A stretch of 64,000 nucleotides of DNA from Sweltsa coloradensis (GCA_024449915.1 JAMZAV010000054.1:1054001-1118000), one strand, 5' to 3'. Positions 12,481 through 24,492 are shown, counted from the first letter of the stretch. Made by a program: numbers and translations. The notes: generated by a model not told the origin, from the sequence alone.

Positions 12481-13615
12481 AAAAAAATGATCACATGTGA
12501 AAATAGTAGTGATCGTTTCTGAGAAAAATTTCTGTCAATGTAACATATTGAGATTTAAAGTTATATTAAAAAAATTCGCTTCGCTTGAGATGAAGCCCAC
12601 AATACAAAATTATTACGCTGTAGGTATTCTATATAATATGTGAGATGAGAATTTTTGAATTTTTGAATCTATGTTTCTATTGTGATTAATTGGTGTAACA
12701 TGATAATATTGCGTTATAGTTGGTTAGTAATGTGAATTGTTCTAAAGCAATGTCTATAGGATTAAAACAAGACAAATCTCAAATTAAGAAACGTTGTAAT
12801 AAACCGTCAGAAACACGTTTTTTCGAAGTTCTCCGGATTTTATGAAACAGTAAAAAAAATTGTTCTTTTGATTATTTTTTAAAACAAAGTTGTGCCTTTT
12901 AATCATAATATTGTATTTCGATTCAGAAAAATACATTACATACATTACATACATCAATATACATTTTTTTAAATGAATAAAGTATACAAATTTAAATGGA
13001 AGTGTGAAGTATGAAGTATGAGTTAAGAAGTACAATCATGAAAGATTCAAAGCTTGATTTATGCTTAACACTTTTGCTAAAACAATAAATTTAAAAATGA
13101 TTAAAATAAAAAATTGTTATTTAAGGGAATGAAAAAAATGAAACATAAGCAAATTTCACGTTTTTGGCGTAGCAAGTAAAACAACCTACTTTTCATTATC
13201 AAACGATGAATAATTATACCACGTTTGTACTGCTTCACTTGAACGCACAACTCAACACACAGGGGAAACTTTACGCCCCTTATATTTTTGGTCAACTTTG
13301 CTGGATAATACAACAGGAATGCAATTACAACATTATTATACCTTTCATTGACTCGTAAATTAATTCTGTACAATCTCTCAGTTTTGACACAAATAATCCG
13401 ACAAATTTATATAAATGCAACAAATATATACAACGTTATTGCTTATCGCGTGTTTTTGTAACGGGAAAATGATGCCGTGTGTTTAAAAAATATGCACAAC
13501 GCATTGAAATTTGCGTGTCAATTTACTAAATTAACGTTCATTATTACACAAAACAAACCTGACTTCACGATAATGCGTCACATGAACATGCTAAGAGAAC
13601 AGACGATGTTCCTAC
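12481..13615. other. AT-rich DNA downstream of the visible SLC4A11-like exons
   Basis: If the gene at 13616-14944 continues, this stretch is intron. No further exon of the family is recognisable in it. Confidence 0.5.
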
Positions 13616-14944
13616 CTGAATCGTTTGTGAAGAGCATAGTTTTGGCTTCCTCGACGTTGCATAGAGGCTCGTCTGCATCAAGAAGGCGGTGCAACATCAA
13701 CTCAACGACGCCTTCGAGTGAAGTCTCGGAGACATCGAGCACGAGGACGGCTTGGTGCAGAAAGTGGGCGATGTCCAAGGTGGCCCGTACCTCCGCTCCA
13801 AAGTCTTTCATCGGAACTTTCTGGTAGAAATAATAAATAGTATCTTAGTTCGTAGTTAGCACTAAACTGAGCATAGAAGGCTGTATTACACTGTACTGAA
13901 GTCGAGAGCCCCTGCTCCCCAAGGAAAGCTACTCGTCATCGTCAAGAATTGACCAAACAGATACATCCAGACGGAGTAAAATTTCGCGAGGTCCTTCTTC
14001 ATCGTCGTCTTCCGGGGAGCTTTGTGCCTGTTGCTCAGGATCGGAAATATGTTCATACAAAATTAAAAAAACAACAAAAATATAAATACTCAATAAAAGA
14101 GTGACAAACGAATTTAAATAAGCTAAATACATAACTGTTTACTGAGTCTCCTTATGATCTATCCGTGTCTAGGCGGCGGGAACATGCGCGGTCGAAACGT
14201 TTCGCGCTGGGTTGTTGATGATCTACCCCTTTGGTAACATATCACGGCAATTATAACTATTATAATGAGAAGCATTGTGATAGACGTAAATAGTTAACGC
14301 AAGATTACGAACACAAGATAGATTTAAAATATTTCGTCTTCCTCGTCTTTCTCCTTTTGCTCCTCCTTTTCCTTCTCCGCTCCTCCTTTTCCTTCTCCGT
14401 CTTCTCCTCTTCCTCTTCGTCTTTCTTCACGGCTTCCTTATCTACGCTTTCCTCGCGCAGATCAACCAGGGTTCTATGTGCAGAGAGCACTCGGGAACCT
14501 CCTGGAGCCGGTTTTATCAGAAGCTACTTTACGTTGACCCTTCCTCTTAGTCTTAGGAGATTCAGAAAATACCGATAGCGGACGGTAGTGGTCTCGCAAC
14601 TCACAGGCAGGTGTTGGTAATACGATCGAAAATGGATCGTACGATACGGCCTTACGTCTACGACTCAGATAGATATCTTCAAAACGTTTAGTGTATGCTC
14701 GTTCCGCTAGGTACTGGGTCTCCCACTCGCAGTCGTCTTCGTCGTTCTTCTGTGCGGGTGGCGCAACCTCCGGCACTTCTGGAGTGTCTACGTGACAACA
14801 GGAAGCGAGATCTCCACCCGTCTCTGTGGTAGTCGACGAGATTTCTTCACTCGTATTCACATCAACCTCATCCAATCCTGGAAGATCTAGCGTCAACAAA
14901 GGCTTCGATTCCTTCTTGCCCGATGAAGTGTCTTCAGAGCTCAT
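13616..14944 (-). CDS. SLC4A11-like transporter, 5' exons (partial gene)
   Basis: This is the only convincing host gene. Its surest exon is 13616-13820: on the minus strand it follows a TTCTACCAG acceptor, codes 68 residues, and ends TTCAG|GTAGG. The exon contains KDFGAEVR, a hydrophobic LHQAVLVLDV helix and ends in TMLFTND; order and spacing fit the cytoplasmic N-domain of SLC4A11, a membrane transporter for H+/OH-, water or borate depending on the report. The proposed first exon starts at ATG 14944 and stays open to 14474 with an acidic, Ser/Thr-rich, disordered-looking start, as expected of the variable N-terminus. A Lys/Glu-rich frame (14349-14475) and an acidic one (13929-14041, ending REILLRLDVSVW) are likely further exons, but their junctions are uncertain. 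The membrane-domain exons are not visible. Identification rests on recall of the family, not alignment. Confidence 0.6.
13929..14041 (-). other. Candidate internal exon of the SLC4A11-like gene
   Basis: After a TTTCCGATCCTGAG acceptor the frame runs through an acidic stretch (PEDDDEEG) into REILLRLDVSVWS, which could be the first strand of the cytoplasmic domain. The exon downstream starts in phase 0. A GTATCT donor would end this exon in phase 0, whereas the GTAGCT donor would not. A second frame is also open, so the call is tentative. Confidence 0.4.
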
Positions 14945-15680
14945 GTTCTGTGTGATCTAATGAGAGGTGTTGGCTGGAACGTTCGGTCAGTTTGACGAGT
15001 GGATGGCGATTGAAGCGGCGGTGCAACGCAGAGACCGTGCTCTTCTGCAGAGAGTGAACTGCACATGCGCCGATGCGTTCCTTTAGGGGCATTGCGTTGC
15101 GACACAGACGGCGCGACAGGTGGGTGCAGGCAGGGAGGGATGTAAATCATAAGCACCATTTGCAGTCGAGAAGATTTCTGCGCTTGTCCAGATAAAGGTG
15201 AGATGGGAGGGGTCAACACAACAGACTAGATTGTTTCATCCAATCAGAGTAGCGTTTTTCCTCGCCAATTATTACTAGTTCAAAATATAGGTCACTTAGG
15301 CTGTTATTAATGTCGTGGCAAAATATATTCTGATTTTATGGTTTACAAATACTTCAATGTGCAAATAATTATGTGTAAAACGAATTCTTCCAAAAATTAA
15401 ATCAATAATTTTAATAAAATATAAAGAGTTTTTGTCAATGTCAAATTAAATCCCAGTAAGAGATTCTAAAATCTTTAAAAGGGACACATGCGCGGCTTGT
15501 TTTCTGAAAGGTGCCATCGTGGGCAGGTGGGGGCAAGCGGGTAGACGAATCGTATTCACTGCGAGAGTTAGGAAGCTCTCTGCGCCTGTCCGGATATACG
15601 ACTGTGTCTATTGAGGGGTGGTGGTGGGGGCGGTGGGGTGGGGTGGGGGTAGTTGGGTAGCGTGCAAATTTATGCAATGA
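14945..15680. promoter_or_regulatory. GC-richer upstream region of the SLC4A11-like gene
   Basis: Two related blocks lie upstream of the ATG. TCTGCGCTTGTCCAGATA (about 15177) and TCTGCGCCTGTCCGGATA (about 15580) are each followed by a G-rich stretch, and the second one is G-tract rich (15612-15660, GGTGGTGGTGGGGG type). Position, composition and duplication suggest a 5' UTR or promoter region. No TATA box or initiator was assigned. Confidence 0.35.
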
Positions 15681-15769
15681 TACTGGGAGGCATCCCTATT
15701 GTTTTGACAATGAGGCTAATTGAGACGTTAAGTGTGTGATATATGAATGTACAAATTGACACATTTTTT

Positions 15770-16005
15770 GTTGGAAACCTGCCCAGTGTGCAACGAATGC
15801 CTTTTTTCAGGTGTCTAACTAGGTATATTTGAGTTAGGACAATATTGTGAAGGGATGTCCGAGTGCTGTTTAAGAGAACTCAATCTCTTGTATTCGCATT
15901 AACGACTGAGGTAAACCTCGGAATATAACCTTCAGTCAGGATTGCCGGTCTCGCGTGGATTTGAATACGGGACCTCCCATATCAGAGTCGCGTGCTTAAA
16001 ACTTG
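15770..16005 (-). repeat. tRNA-derived SINE, family S1
   Basis: It has the same order as 9590-9800: CCTGCCCAGTGTGC end, GAAGGGATGTCCGAG body, a CTCAATCTCTTGTATTCGC segment and a decayed tRNA-like head (GATTTGAATACGGGACCTCCC). It retains the 25-base segment missing from the 9.6-kb copy. Confidence 0.75.
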
Positions 16006-17585
16006 TCGGTAAATTGCCATATTACACCCAAACCATGATTAAAATCTGGAAATTAGGAACTGTTTGCATGTTTATTGTATTGCACTCGTGGTGCTTGCTT
16101 GCTCCACTGTCAACAAAAGCTTAGACATTAATAATAATTCTATACTAGACTAACGCTCAATCGAATACAGTCACTACTGCCGTGTCTTTCAACTTAATAA
16201 TTCACAGAGTATATTCGATTTTATACGAACAAACTTATACAGTGTGATTTCTTTACAAGACATTGGGTCCGAGTTTCGATTCGTAAAGGAACAGTAAGGA
16301 ACGGTTGCAATTATATTACACACTGTGACATGTAGGGTTATAGAGAGCAAATTGGTCCGTATGAAATTTTGTTATCGATGCTGATTTCAATATATCGGAT
16401 ACTTAATTCTTAACTTGCGTTTTTATAAACACAATTGTATAAAAGTGTGCCCATGGTCCTGGCTGCCGCGCTAGAGGGGATTTCTTATTTGTGTATGCTT
16501 CTTTGGTAATCCGTTGATTGAGTACTACGCTTTATATTTTGGAAACAAAGCTGTAAACAATACTGTACATGAAGTTTAGAATTCCTAGGGATCCGGGAAT
16601 AACCTTGGTTGTAACTTTGAAATGTAGAGCCGTACCCAAGACAGTTTGTTTTATTATACTTGGCTCTCAAAGCAAGACTTGTTTTGGTGGAGGTGCCGGG
16701 TCTCGCCCCCGAATATGATTTATGATCTTTCTTGAAAGGTAATGTCAACAAGAACGAATATTAACCCGAGGTCATGTTCAGATTTAAATCGTGAGGCGTG
16801 ACACACAAGCTCACACGGGCAAAGAAAAGTGATGGGAATTGAGATATTTGCTTGCAAACTACTAATGCGAAAATAACTTTGGTTTAACAATGAATACATC
16901 CTTAAAACATAACCCATATCTCAGCTGCTAATATAGTAATATAAACCGTAATCTGTTTGGTATTGATTACAGTGATACAATAAAAAAGATTACTGCGTCC
17001 TTTCAAGTATTTGTATTGTCTCTTCATCACTTGCTTGCTAGTCGTGACCATTATAATACAATCATAATCAAATCGTTCAAAGTGGTTTTGACTTGCTTAT
17101 GTGTTTGGGCACCTCAAATTTAACAAAAAGGAACCAACCAGATATTTAAAACGTACAATTGTTACATTGTCAAATAGTCCGTTATTTATATATTGTTTGA
17201 ATATACGTAAGCATGTGTCTGTTGATGATAGTTAATAAAGAAATAATATTCAGTGTTTATTTTTTAAAGTGTGGCTACAGTTATATTTAGTATTTTTGAA
17301 AATGTATATGTCGACACTTTTATATTTTTTGATTGACTTTATAAATTGTTTTTGTAGCTACAGTATAGTTCGGTAGCTATAAAAACAATTTATTAAGCCA
17401 TTCAAACAAAAAATACAAGTGTATAAATTTTCATTTTAGACTTCCTCCTACTTCAAAATATTACAGAATTAATCAATCTTTTAAACGGTAATCAATATAA
17501 ATTCAAATTTAGATAATTCTCTAGGTTATGTTTATAAATTTTCTAAAAACAACACAAACCTACAAAGACAAGAATTATTACTGAA
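16006..17585. other. AT-rich intergenic DNA
   Basis: No exon or repeat family was recognised apart from the PBS-like motif at 16685. Confidence 0.55.
16685..16700 (+). other. tRNA-Ala PBS-like motif (isolated, exact)
   Basis: TGGTGGAGGTGCCGGG is an exact complement of a tRNA-Ala 3' end with CCA. The flanks differ from the other copies. It could be the primer binding site of a decayed LTR element; no LTRs are recognisable. Confidence 0.5.
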
Positions 17586-17945
17586 ACAAATATACCTTGT
17601 TAAAACTTTTAAATGTCTCGCTACCCGTTGATGACATTTTATATTTATCGGGTTGTTTCGTAGCGGCGGTAGTGATATCTTTCTGTCGACGTTTCGAAGA
17701 CCATGTTATCTTCTTCTTTAGGAATTTAGGAAGCTTATTTAGGTTAACCAATCAAAAAACTTTAATAGTAACAATAGAAAAAAAAAACAATAACAAGAAA
17801 CAAGAGGAATTTCACAAACTTCATATATATCATATTTCAAGTCCTGAAGAAGTAGATAACTTGGTCTTCGAAACGTCGACAGAAAGATATCACTACCACC
17901 GCCACGAAACAACCCGATAAATATAAAATGACAAATATACCTTGT
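17586..17945. mobile_element. Fold-back insertion with exact 15-bp TSD
   Basis: The 15-mer ACAAATATACCTTGT occurs at 17586-17600 and 17931-17945 and brackets a 330-bp insertion. Inside are two arms of about 88 bp (17636-17722 and about 17842-17928) in inverted orientation, containing ATCGGGTTGTTTCGT, GATATCTTTCTGTCGACG and GAAGACCA. A long variable target duplication points to retrotransposition rather than cut-and-paste. The CTGAAGAAG...GAAACGTCG motif is shared with the fold-back at 45.2 kb and recalls stem-loop ends of Penelope-like elements. Confidence 0.7.
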
Positions 17946-18289
17946 GTTCAACAATGCCAAATATTTCAAAATATAAAACATCTGTCCTCGACGAAATTGA
18001 TTTCCATTGTGTGTTCTGAAAATTACAAAACACTTGTTCAGTCGACTTTTCTTATTTTTAAAAATTATTATTATTTAGTATATTTGCAACGGATAATGCA
18101 ATCAACTAGTGCAAATTTGATTGAGAAGTAAGGAGGGGATACCCGGCACCGGCACGTAGCCTACTCTTTCGAAAAGTAGCATCAATAAATAATAATTAAT
18201 GGATGAGAAGAAAACGGTGAGCATGCACGAGTACGTCTAAGTAGTTGTAGCAATGCGAATCTTCAACATATTATCTGCCTATTTACTCT

Positions 18290-18640
18290 CGGGCCATCAA
18301 ATTCCAACTCGCAACCTTCTCATGGTTTGGCCCGTGATTAGGGGAGTTTTTCTCCCTGAAACTAATGACGAGCTCTGGGTCGTCGTCGGGGAACTTTCCC
18401 CTTCCCTTTGACTACCTCCCCGACGGCGACGACAATGACAACACGGACGGATGATGACACAGACGGAGACGACCACGACGTGGGGGAACCCCTGCCCTCC
18501 CCATACGCTTGTGGCTGGTTTTGACCAGCACAGGCCTGTCCACCCCTTGTCCCCCCCTTCGTCTCGATTAGCCAAGTTGCATAAATATGAGACGTTAAGC
18601 AATATCCAATAATAATAATAATAATAATAATACTAAGCTA
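18290..18640 (+). repeat. Retroposon with S4-type 3' tail and (AAT)n
   Basis: A GC-rich body with GACGACGACA-like stretches ends in CGTCTCGATTAGCCAAG, TTGCATAAATATGAG, ACGTTAAGCAATATCC and then (AAT)n. The same tail ends the retroposons at 27960 and 31326. A conserved tail followed by a simple repeat is typical of LINE 3' ends or SINEs that borrow them. Where the body begins is uncertain. Confidence 0.6.
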
Positions 18641-18894
18641 TCAAGGACAGAATAAAATAAAAGTAACACCAATTTTATTCCCAGAGGTACCGGATACTCA
18701 CCACTGCTGCAGGTCACAGGAATGTGTCTTTTAAAGAGATCCCGGCATCAAAGTACCCTCTCCGGAATCAGCATGTTAAATGACCTAGTGTGTGTATGGG
18801 TATAGTTAAGTGAATCAACAAGTGGTAGGGGTTTAGGGGGTGCTCGGTTTGTTTGGGTGGTTGCGTCGAGGGATGCTGCGTTAAAGGCATGCCG

Positions 18895-19270
18895 CCGTAA
18901 CAAACAGGTGCCAGACCATTTTAATTGTTCGTAATATGTAGTGTATTTATTAATTTAACGTCGATATTTCCTATTTATTATTAATATAACGTTTTCCTAT
19001 TCAGTTATAAAAAGTTATTGTACAAGCAGATGCCAGACCATATTAATAATTCATGTCTATCGATCTATGTCAACGTCTATCATATTCAGTTATAAAAAGT
19101 TTTTGTACAGACAGATGCCAGACCATTTTAATTGTTCATGTTATAAGTTGTATTATTCATTTAAAGTCTATACTATTCTGTTATAAAAAGTTATTTTACA
19201 GACAGATGCCAGACCATTTTAAATGTTCATGTTATTAAATGTTTTATTTATCTAACGTCTATCTTATGCC
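18895..19270. repeat. Tandem repeat of ~85-122-bp units
   Basis: GGTGCCAGACCA or GATGCCAGACCA recurs at 18907, 19029, 19114 and 19205, each followed by TTTAATTGTTC and preceded by TTCAGTTATAAAAAGTT. A single similar block, AACGTCTATCCTATTCAG, sits next to an (ATTT)n run at 54338, so the monomer is also dispersed. Confidence 0.75.
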
Positions 19271-19859
19271 CTTTTAGAAAGTAATTAACAAATGAGTACA
19301 AATAATAATACTGGCTTTGCAAAAGTTTACTCAAAATAATCGACATCACTTGAAGTTGAATACCTCACAAAAAAAAGAAAAAAAAAGTATGAATAAAAAT
19401 ATTGTATTTTTAATTTTGTTATGACATACATAATTACATTAAAGAAACTAATACCTCCAAATTTTATTTTTAACCATGTATTTTATAGCTGCCAATCTAA
19501 TGTGACCGTTAAAAGAGATATTATCAGTAAACTGTGATTTGAAATACATAACTATGTACGCTCCTGAAATCTCACAAACTTTTTCATTTCTCAAATTTCT
19601 AAATGTGGTTTTACCTGTTAATTTTATCTTAGTAGATCATAATACGAATATAATAATTTAATATAACCCATGAATTATACTTTCTCAATGTTGGGCATAA
19701 TCATACAAAAATATTTATCGACTCTTATCGTCAAAAGGCAAATCATATTAAAAAATAAATGTTATGATTTCCTATGTGTAGGCTGTAAGCGCTTCCTATG
19801 TTTCAATGGAAAAGATTTGAAACAGCTAAGGTTATTAGTATCATAGTAAATGATCATAT

Positions 19860-20070
19860 AATTCTTTTCACGAATGAGGGAGGTAAGCTCTAATAAAAGC
19901 ATCACTTTTCTGTCCGTCCGTCCGTCTGTTGGTGTTTCAGACTCATGTGTGGCGGTAAAACTTAACACTATGTCCGATCTACTCGCGTTTTTTGCCATTC
20001 AAAACGGATGATACAACATGTTTTTGGTGACCCTGGGAGTAAGAAGGGAGTGACTTTCCCCCAGAAAGAT
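19860..20070 (+). repeat. Dispersed repeat D, copy 1
   Basis: CTGTCCGTCCGTCCGTCTG, a GGATGATACAACATGTTTTT segment, GGTGACCCTGGGAG and a GACTTTCCCCCAGAAAG segment appear in the same order in the 32.7-kb copy. No structural class could be assigned. Confidence 0.5.
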
Positions 20071-20233
20071 CATGACCTAGTACTTACACTATTTTAATTG
20101 CGAGAACAATGGACGAACATTTTCTATTGTAACTTAACCCGGCGCCCCCACCAAAAGAGATCAACTCGATACGAATTATATAATTTGTTATTCTTTTTTA
20201 AAAATAGGTTTATTATAAAGCCGAGTTTTGCTC

Positions 20234-20606
20234 GTGCGTCAACCAAAACACATCCCAGGGTACAAAATATATGTTTCTGGTCATTATAATTACTCGATAT
20301 ATACGTACTATACTTTACTTGGTTCCCTTTGTATGTTATGATCATCTTCGTCAACCATTTTTTTTTAATGTAGAACAGATAATTTTCGATTCTTGTAGAA
20401 ATAGATTCGAATGTGTGTTGCTCTTATTCAAGATAACGCTTCTTCAAAGTTTTTAGTATAAGCCAAGTAAATGATGTGTTGTACATAAAACATGTTGAGT
20501 TGAAGAGAAAGATTATTTATGGAAAATGTATGTCGTTAACACGTATATCGAATGATTAATGTCCAGAAAAAAATTGATAAGGTGGGATGTGTTTTGGTTG
20601 AGGCAC
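20234..20606. mobile_element. Inverted-repeat (MITE-like) element
   Basis: Bases 20234-20257 and 20583-20606 are inverted copies matching at 23 of 24 positions (outer end GTGCGTCAACCAAAACAC). The inside is also partly palindromic: TCGATATATACGT and ACGTATATCGA. No clear target duplication was found. Confidence 0.6.
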
Positions 20607-20959
20607 AGGTAACCCTCATTCTTAAGTAGGGCCATTATTCATCTTAGAACAGTTTTACAACCAGGAATAATTAAGTAATAATCAAATAATTGTGCAACAC
20701 AAGCACAAATTTCACCTTGAACAACACATCATGCCTACGACAAACGTCAATTTTTCTTAAAAGTCAAAGTTGTGATTAAAAATATCCCAATCCTGGCTAG
20801 TCCTCATAGACATCAAGCTGTTAGAATTTGTCTGCACCCTCGGTAAGAATGAGTATTTGTACAAGTAAATTCTTGTCTTGGGTGAGTTAAATAAAATAGT
20901 AGTAGGAGTGGGGTAAAGATTACTAACTATATAGTGCAAAATGTGATACCAGCAAAAAA

Positions 20960-21140
20960 TTTGCAATTATGTAGATTTTTTAATGCGAAATTTGAAAATA
21001 AAATGGCTCCACGATGGGGTCTTACTATTTACTATTAATTAATTAATTAATATTAATTGCTTAATTATGTGACACGAATTTCAAAGTGGCAATAAATTAG
21101 TCATTTGTATAATTAAGAGCATTTTTCACCTATATAAGAA
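20960..21140 (-). repeat. Inverted end of the ~488-bp satellite
   Basis: The reverse complement of this stretch matches 23880-24070: GACCCCATCGTGG, GCCATTTTATTTTC, AAATTAATCAATT-like and TATAGGTGAAAAATG blocks lie in the same order. The satellite therefore occurs on both sides of the homopolymer tract in opposite orientation. Confidence 0.6.
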
Positions 21141-21320
21141 AAAAAAAAAAATATTGAAATAACCCCCCCAAAAATTTTTTTTTTTTTTAAAAATTTTTTT
21201 TTAAAAAACCCTTTCCAATTTTTTTTTTAAAAATTTTTAAAATTTTTTTTTTAAAAAAAATTTTTTTTAAAATTTTTTTTTAAAAAAAAAATTTTTTAAA
21301 AAAAAAAGGGGTTTTTTCCC

Positions 21321-21355
<35 letters not shown>

Positions 21356-21452
21356 TTTTTTAAAAGGAAAAATTTTTTAAAAAGGAAAAAAAATTTAAAT
21401 TTTTTTTTTTTTAAAATTTTTTTTTTTAAAATTTTTTCCCCCTTTTTTTTTT

Positions 21453-21501
<49 letters not shown>

Positions 21502-21550
21502 TTTTTTTTTTGAAAAAAAAGGAAAAAAACCCCCCCCCCCTTTTAAAAAA

Positions 21551-21584
<34 letters not shown>

Positions 21585-22071
21585 TTTTTCCTAATTTTTT
21601 TTAAATTTTTAAGCAAAAATTTTTTTTTTTTTTTTAAAAAAAAAAAAACCCCCAAAAACCCCCCCAAAAAAATTTTAAAAAAAAATTTTTTTAATTTTTT
21701 TAAAAAAAAAATTTTAAAAAAAACCCCATTTTGGTTTTAAAAATTTTTCCCCAAAAAAAAAAAAAACAAAAAAAAAAAAAAAAAATTTGAAAAAAAATTT
21801 TTTTGGGGGGGGGAAAAAAAAAAAAAAAAAATTTTTTTTTAAAAAAAAACCTTTTAAAAAGGTTAAAATAAAAAAAAAATTTAAAAAAAATTAATTTTTT
21901 TAAAAAAAAAAAGGGGTTTTTTTAAAAAAAAATTTTAAAAAAAAATTTTCCCCTTTTTTTTTTTTTAAAAAAAAACCCCCCCGGGGTTTTTTTTAAAATT
22001 TAAAATTTTAATTAAAAAAAATTTTTTTAAATTTTTTAAATTTAAAAAAAGGAATTTTGGTTTTTTAAAAA

Positions 22072-22109
<38 letters not shown>

Positions 22110-22117
22110 TTTTTTTA

Positions 22118-22150
<33 letters not shown>

Positions 22151-22240
22151 CCCCAAAAAAAATTTTTTAAAATTTTTAAAACCCAAATTTTTTTTTTTTT
22201 TAAAAATTTTTTTTTTTAAAATTTTTAAAAAAAAAGGGCC
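21141..22240. other. Homopolymer-only tract, probable consensus artefact
   Basis: About 1.1 kb consists almost only of runs of A and T with occasional runs of C or G. Single-base transitions are nearly absent, which is unlike natural AT-rich DNA elsewhere in the window. It lies at the centre of a large inverted satellite. The open frames here (Lys/Phe only) are meaningless. Confidence 0.75.
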
Positions 22241-24110
22241 CAGGCTGAGTTTTGAGTATTAAGCGTCACCATTCGCTATTATATTGTTGGGATCCCAGCA
22301 CATCATCACGCGGGGGGTATTGCCCCGTGCCAAAAGAATACTTTTAATTTCGCTTCACTCAGAGAAAAAAAGCCCCCTGGTGCTTGTTTTGGTTTTTTTT
22401 GGGGCCTTTTTTGGTGACAAATACTTTCATTTTTTTATCAAACATGACAAATTTATCTTCCCCTTAAAAATTTTTGTACACAAATTTAAATAAAATTTAA
22501 ATTTTAAATTTAAACAATTTATAAATTTAAAATTCAAAAATCATCTGGAGCCATTTATTTTCGGGGTTCTTATAACAAAAAACTTTTAAAAATTGATATC
22601 AACAAGTCCAAAAGATGCATTTTTTTACGTCAAACAACAATAACTTTTTTTCTGTAAATTTTCAATTTAAAAAAATTGGTTATTTTGTGTAAAAAATTTT
22701 TGGTTTTTACTATTTTTGAAAAATTTTTAATTATTAAATTTTAGTTCCCAGCTCTTTTTTTAACACTGTGTTTTACAATTTTTTTAGAAAAATTTTTTCT
22801 TTAAGTTGATCTTTTGGTTTAAAAAATTTAAAAACAAAAAAATCAACATTTTCTTTTATAACCCTAAATTATTTTCAATATTTTTTTCATTTTATTTTTT
22901 TGTTTAAAAGTTGGTGCCCAAAAACTTTTATTTGAAAAACCAAACAGGGCAAATTTTCTTCAAGTTAATATTTTTGTACACAAATTAAATAATTTTAATT
23001 TTTTTAATCAAATTTATATTAAATTTTCCCAAAAATCAGTCTGGACCAGGTTTTTTTAAAATTTTTTATTACAAAATCTTTAAGATTTAATAAAACCAAT
23101 TCAAATGTGCATTTTGCTACGTCCACAATATGTTTCTGTAACTTTTCAATTTAAGAAAAATTTTTTATTTGTGTAAAAAATTTTGAAATTTCTATTATTG
23201 AAAAATTTAAAAAGATACAATAAATTTTAGTAACCCTTCTTTTTTGCACTGTGTTTTTCATTGGTTAGAAGGGAAAAATTTCTTTAAAGTTGGAAACTTT
23301 TGGGTTTAAAAACTAAAAATCACAAAATCCAAAAATTTTAAATATAAAATGTATATATTTTTAAATAATTTTTCAAGTATTTAAATTTTTTTAAAGTTGG
23401 TAAAAAAAGCTTTCAATGAACCAAAAATACAATTTTTTCTTTACTTTTAAAAAATTTTGGCTAAAAAATTCCCAAATTTAAGCTTAAATTAAAAAAAATT
23501 AAAAAGTTAAATACTAAACCCATCTTGGAGGCCAGTTATTTTTTGAAATTTTTCCATTTTCAAACTATAAGATTGCAAAATTTTTACGTTTTGGGAAACA
23601 TATTTTTTTACCTAGTTAGGCATCTTACGCCTTTTATTTATTTGTGTTAAAAATATTGTAATTACTATTATTGAAAATTTAAAAAAGAAAATTTTAAAAT
23701 TATAGTTTTTCCAGCTCTTTTGTGACAAATGTGATATTTTTGGTTTAGAAGAAATTTTAAATTTAAACGTTTTTCCCTTTTGGGTTTAAAAAATAAAAAA
23801 TCAGCAAAAACCCAAAATATTTAAATAAACTTATGTATAATTTTTCCCAAAATTTTTTTTTCCCAAATTTTTTTTTTTCTTTTTTATAGGTGAAAAAAGT
23901 CTTTAAAATTTTACCAAAAAATGACTAATTTTTTCCACTTTGAAAATTTGTGTCACATTTAAGCAATTATTTAATTAATTTTAAATTTAAAAGTTAAAAA
24001 GTATGACCCCATCGTGGGCCAGTTTTTTCCCAATTTCTTATTAAAAATCCCAAAATTTGCAATTTTTAAGTGGGTTTTCAATTTTGCCCCAAAAAAGTTT
24101 TTGTTTTTTT
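22241..24110 (+). repeat. ~488-bp satellite array with inflated homopolymers
   Basis: Marker blocks similar to CATCTGGAGCCATT recur at 22541, 23037, 23521 and 24008 (spacings 496, 484, 487). Between them TTTTGTACACAAATT, CAGCTCTTTTT and TTTTGGTTTAAAAA recur in order. Copies differ mainly by run length, suggesting low consensus quality here. Confidence 0.7.
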
Positions 24111-24417
24111 AAAGGGCACCTTGATCGCACCCATAGGTTTTTATCATTTTTTCTTAATTCCAAGCAATCCATCCCATTTGTTAGACGTTTCCATACCTGT
24201 TTGGCGTAATCCCGCATTCGTGTTTTTCTTATAAGTATTATTATGTTGTTCTAGTTCTGTTCGAATAATTATCATTATCATTGGAGTAAAAAATGTGTAA
24301 TATATAATTATCATTGTTTTTGTATAGCAATACAAAAGAAGAATGGTTATTAAAATGTTATTAAGGACACAATAATATATAATATGTTGTAGGTCCGGGT
24401 TCTAGAATATAATTTTG

Positions 24418-24492
24418 AAAATCAACTGAATGAGTTCTGTGACTGAGTAGGTATAGACTCTAAATACGAATTTATATATTAATATTTATTTA
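24418..24492 (+). repeat. SINE S2 3' tail fragment
   Basis: AATCAACTGAATGAG and GAGTAGGTATAGACTC, followed by TAAATACGAATTTAT, match the 3' ends of the S2 copies at 36100 and 42040. It is a 5'-truncated copy. Confidence 0.55.

Noticed and set aside
17597..17920. 107-codon frame over the fold-back element
   Set aside because: It crosses the loop and both inverted arms; openness comes from the palindrome rather than coding.
21452..21740. Open frames made of Lys/Phe runs on both strands
   Set aside because: They only reflect A and T homopolymers in a region of suspect consensus.
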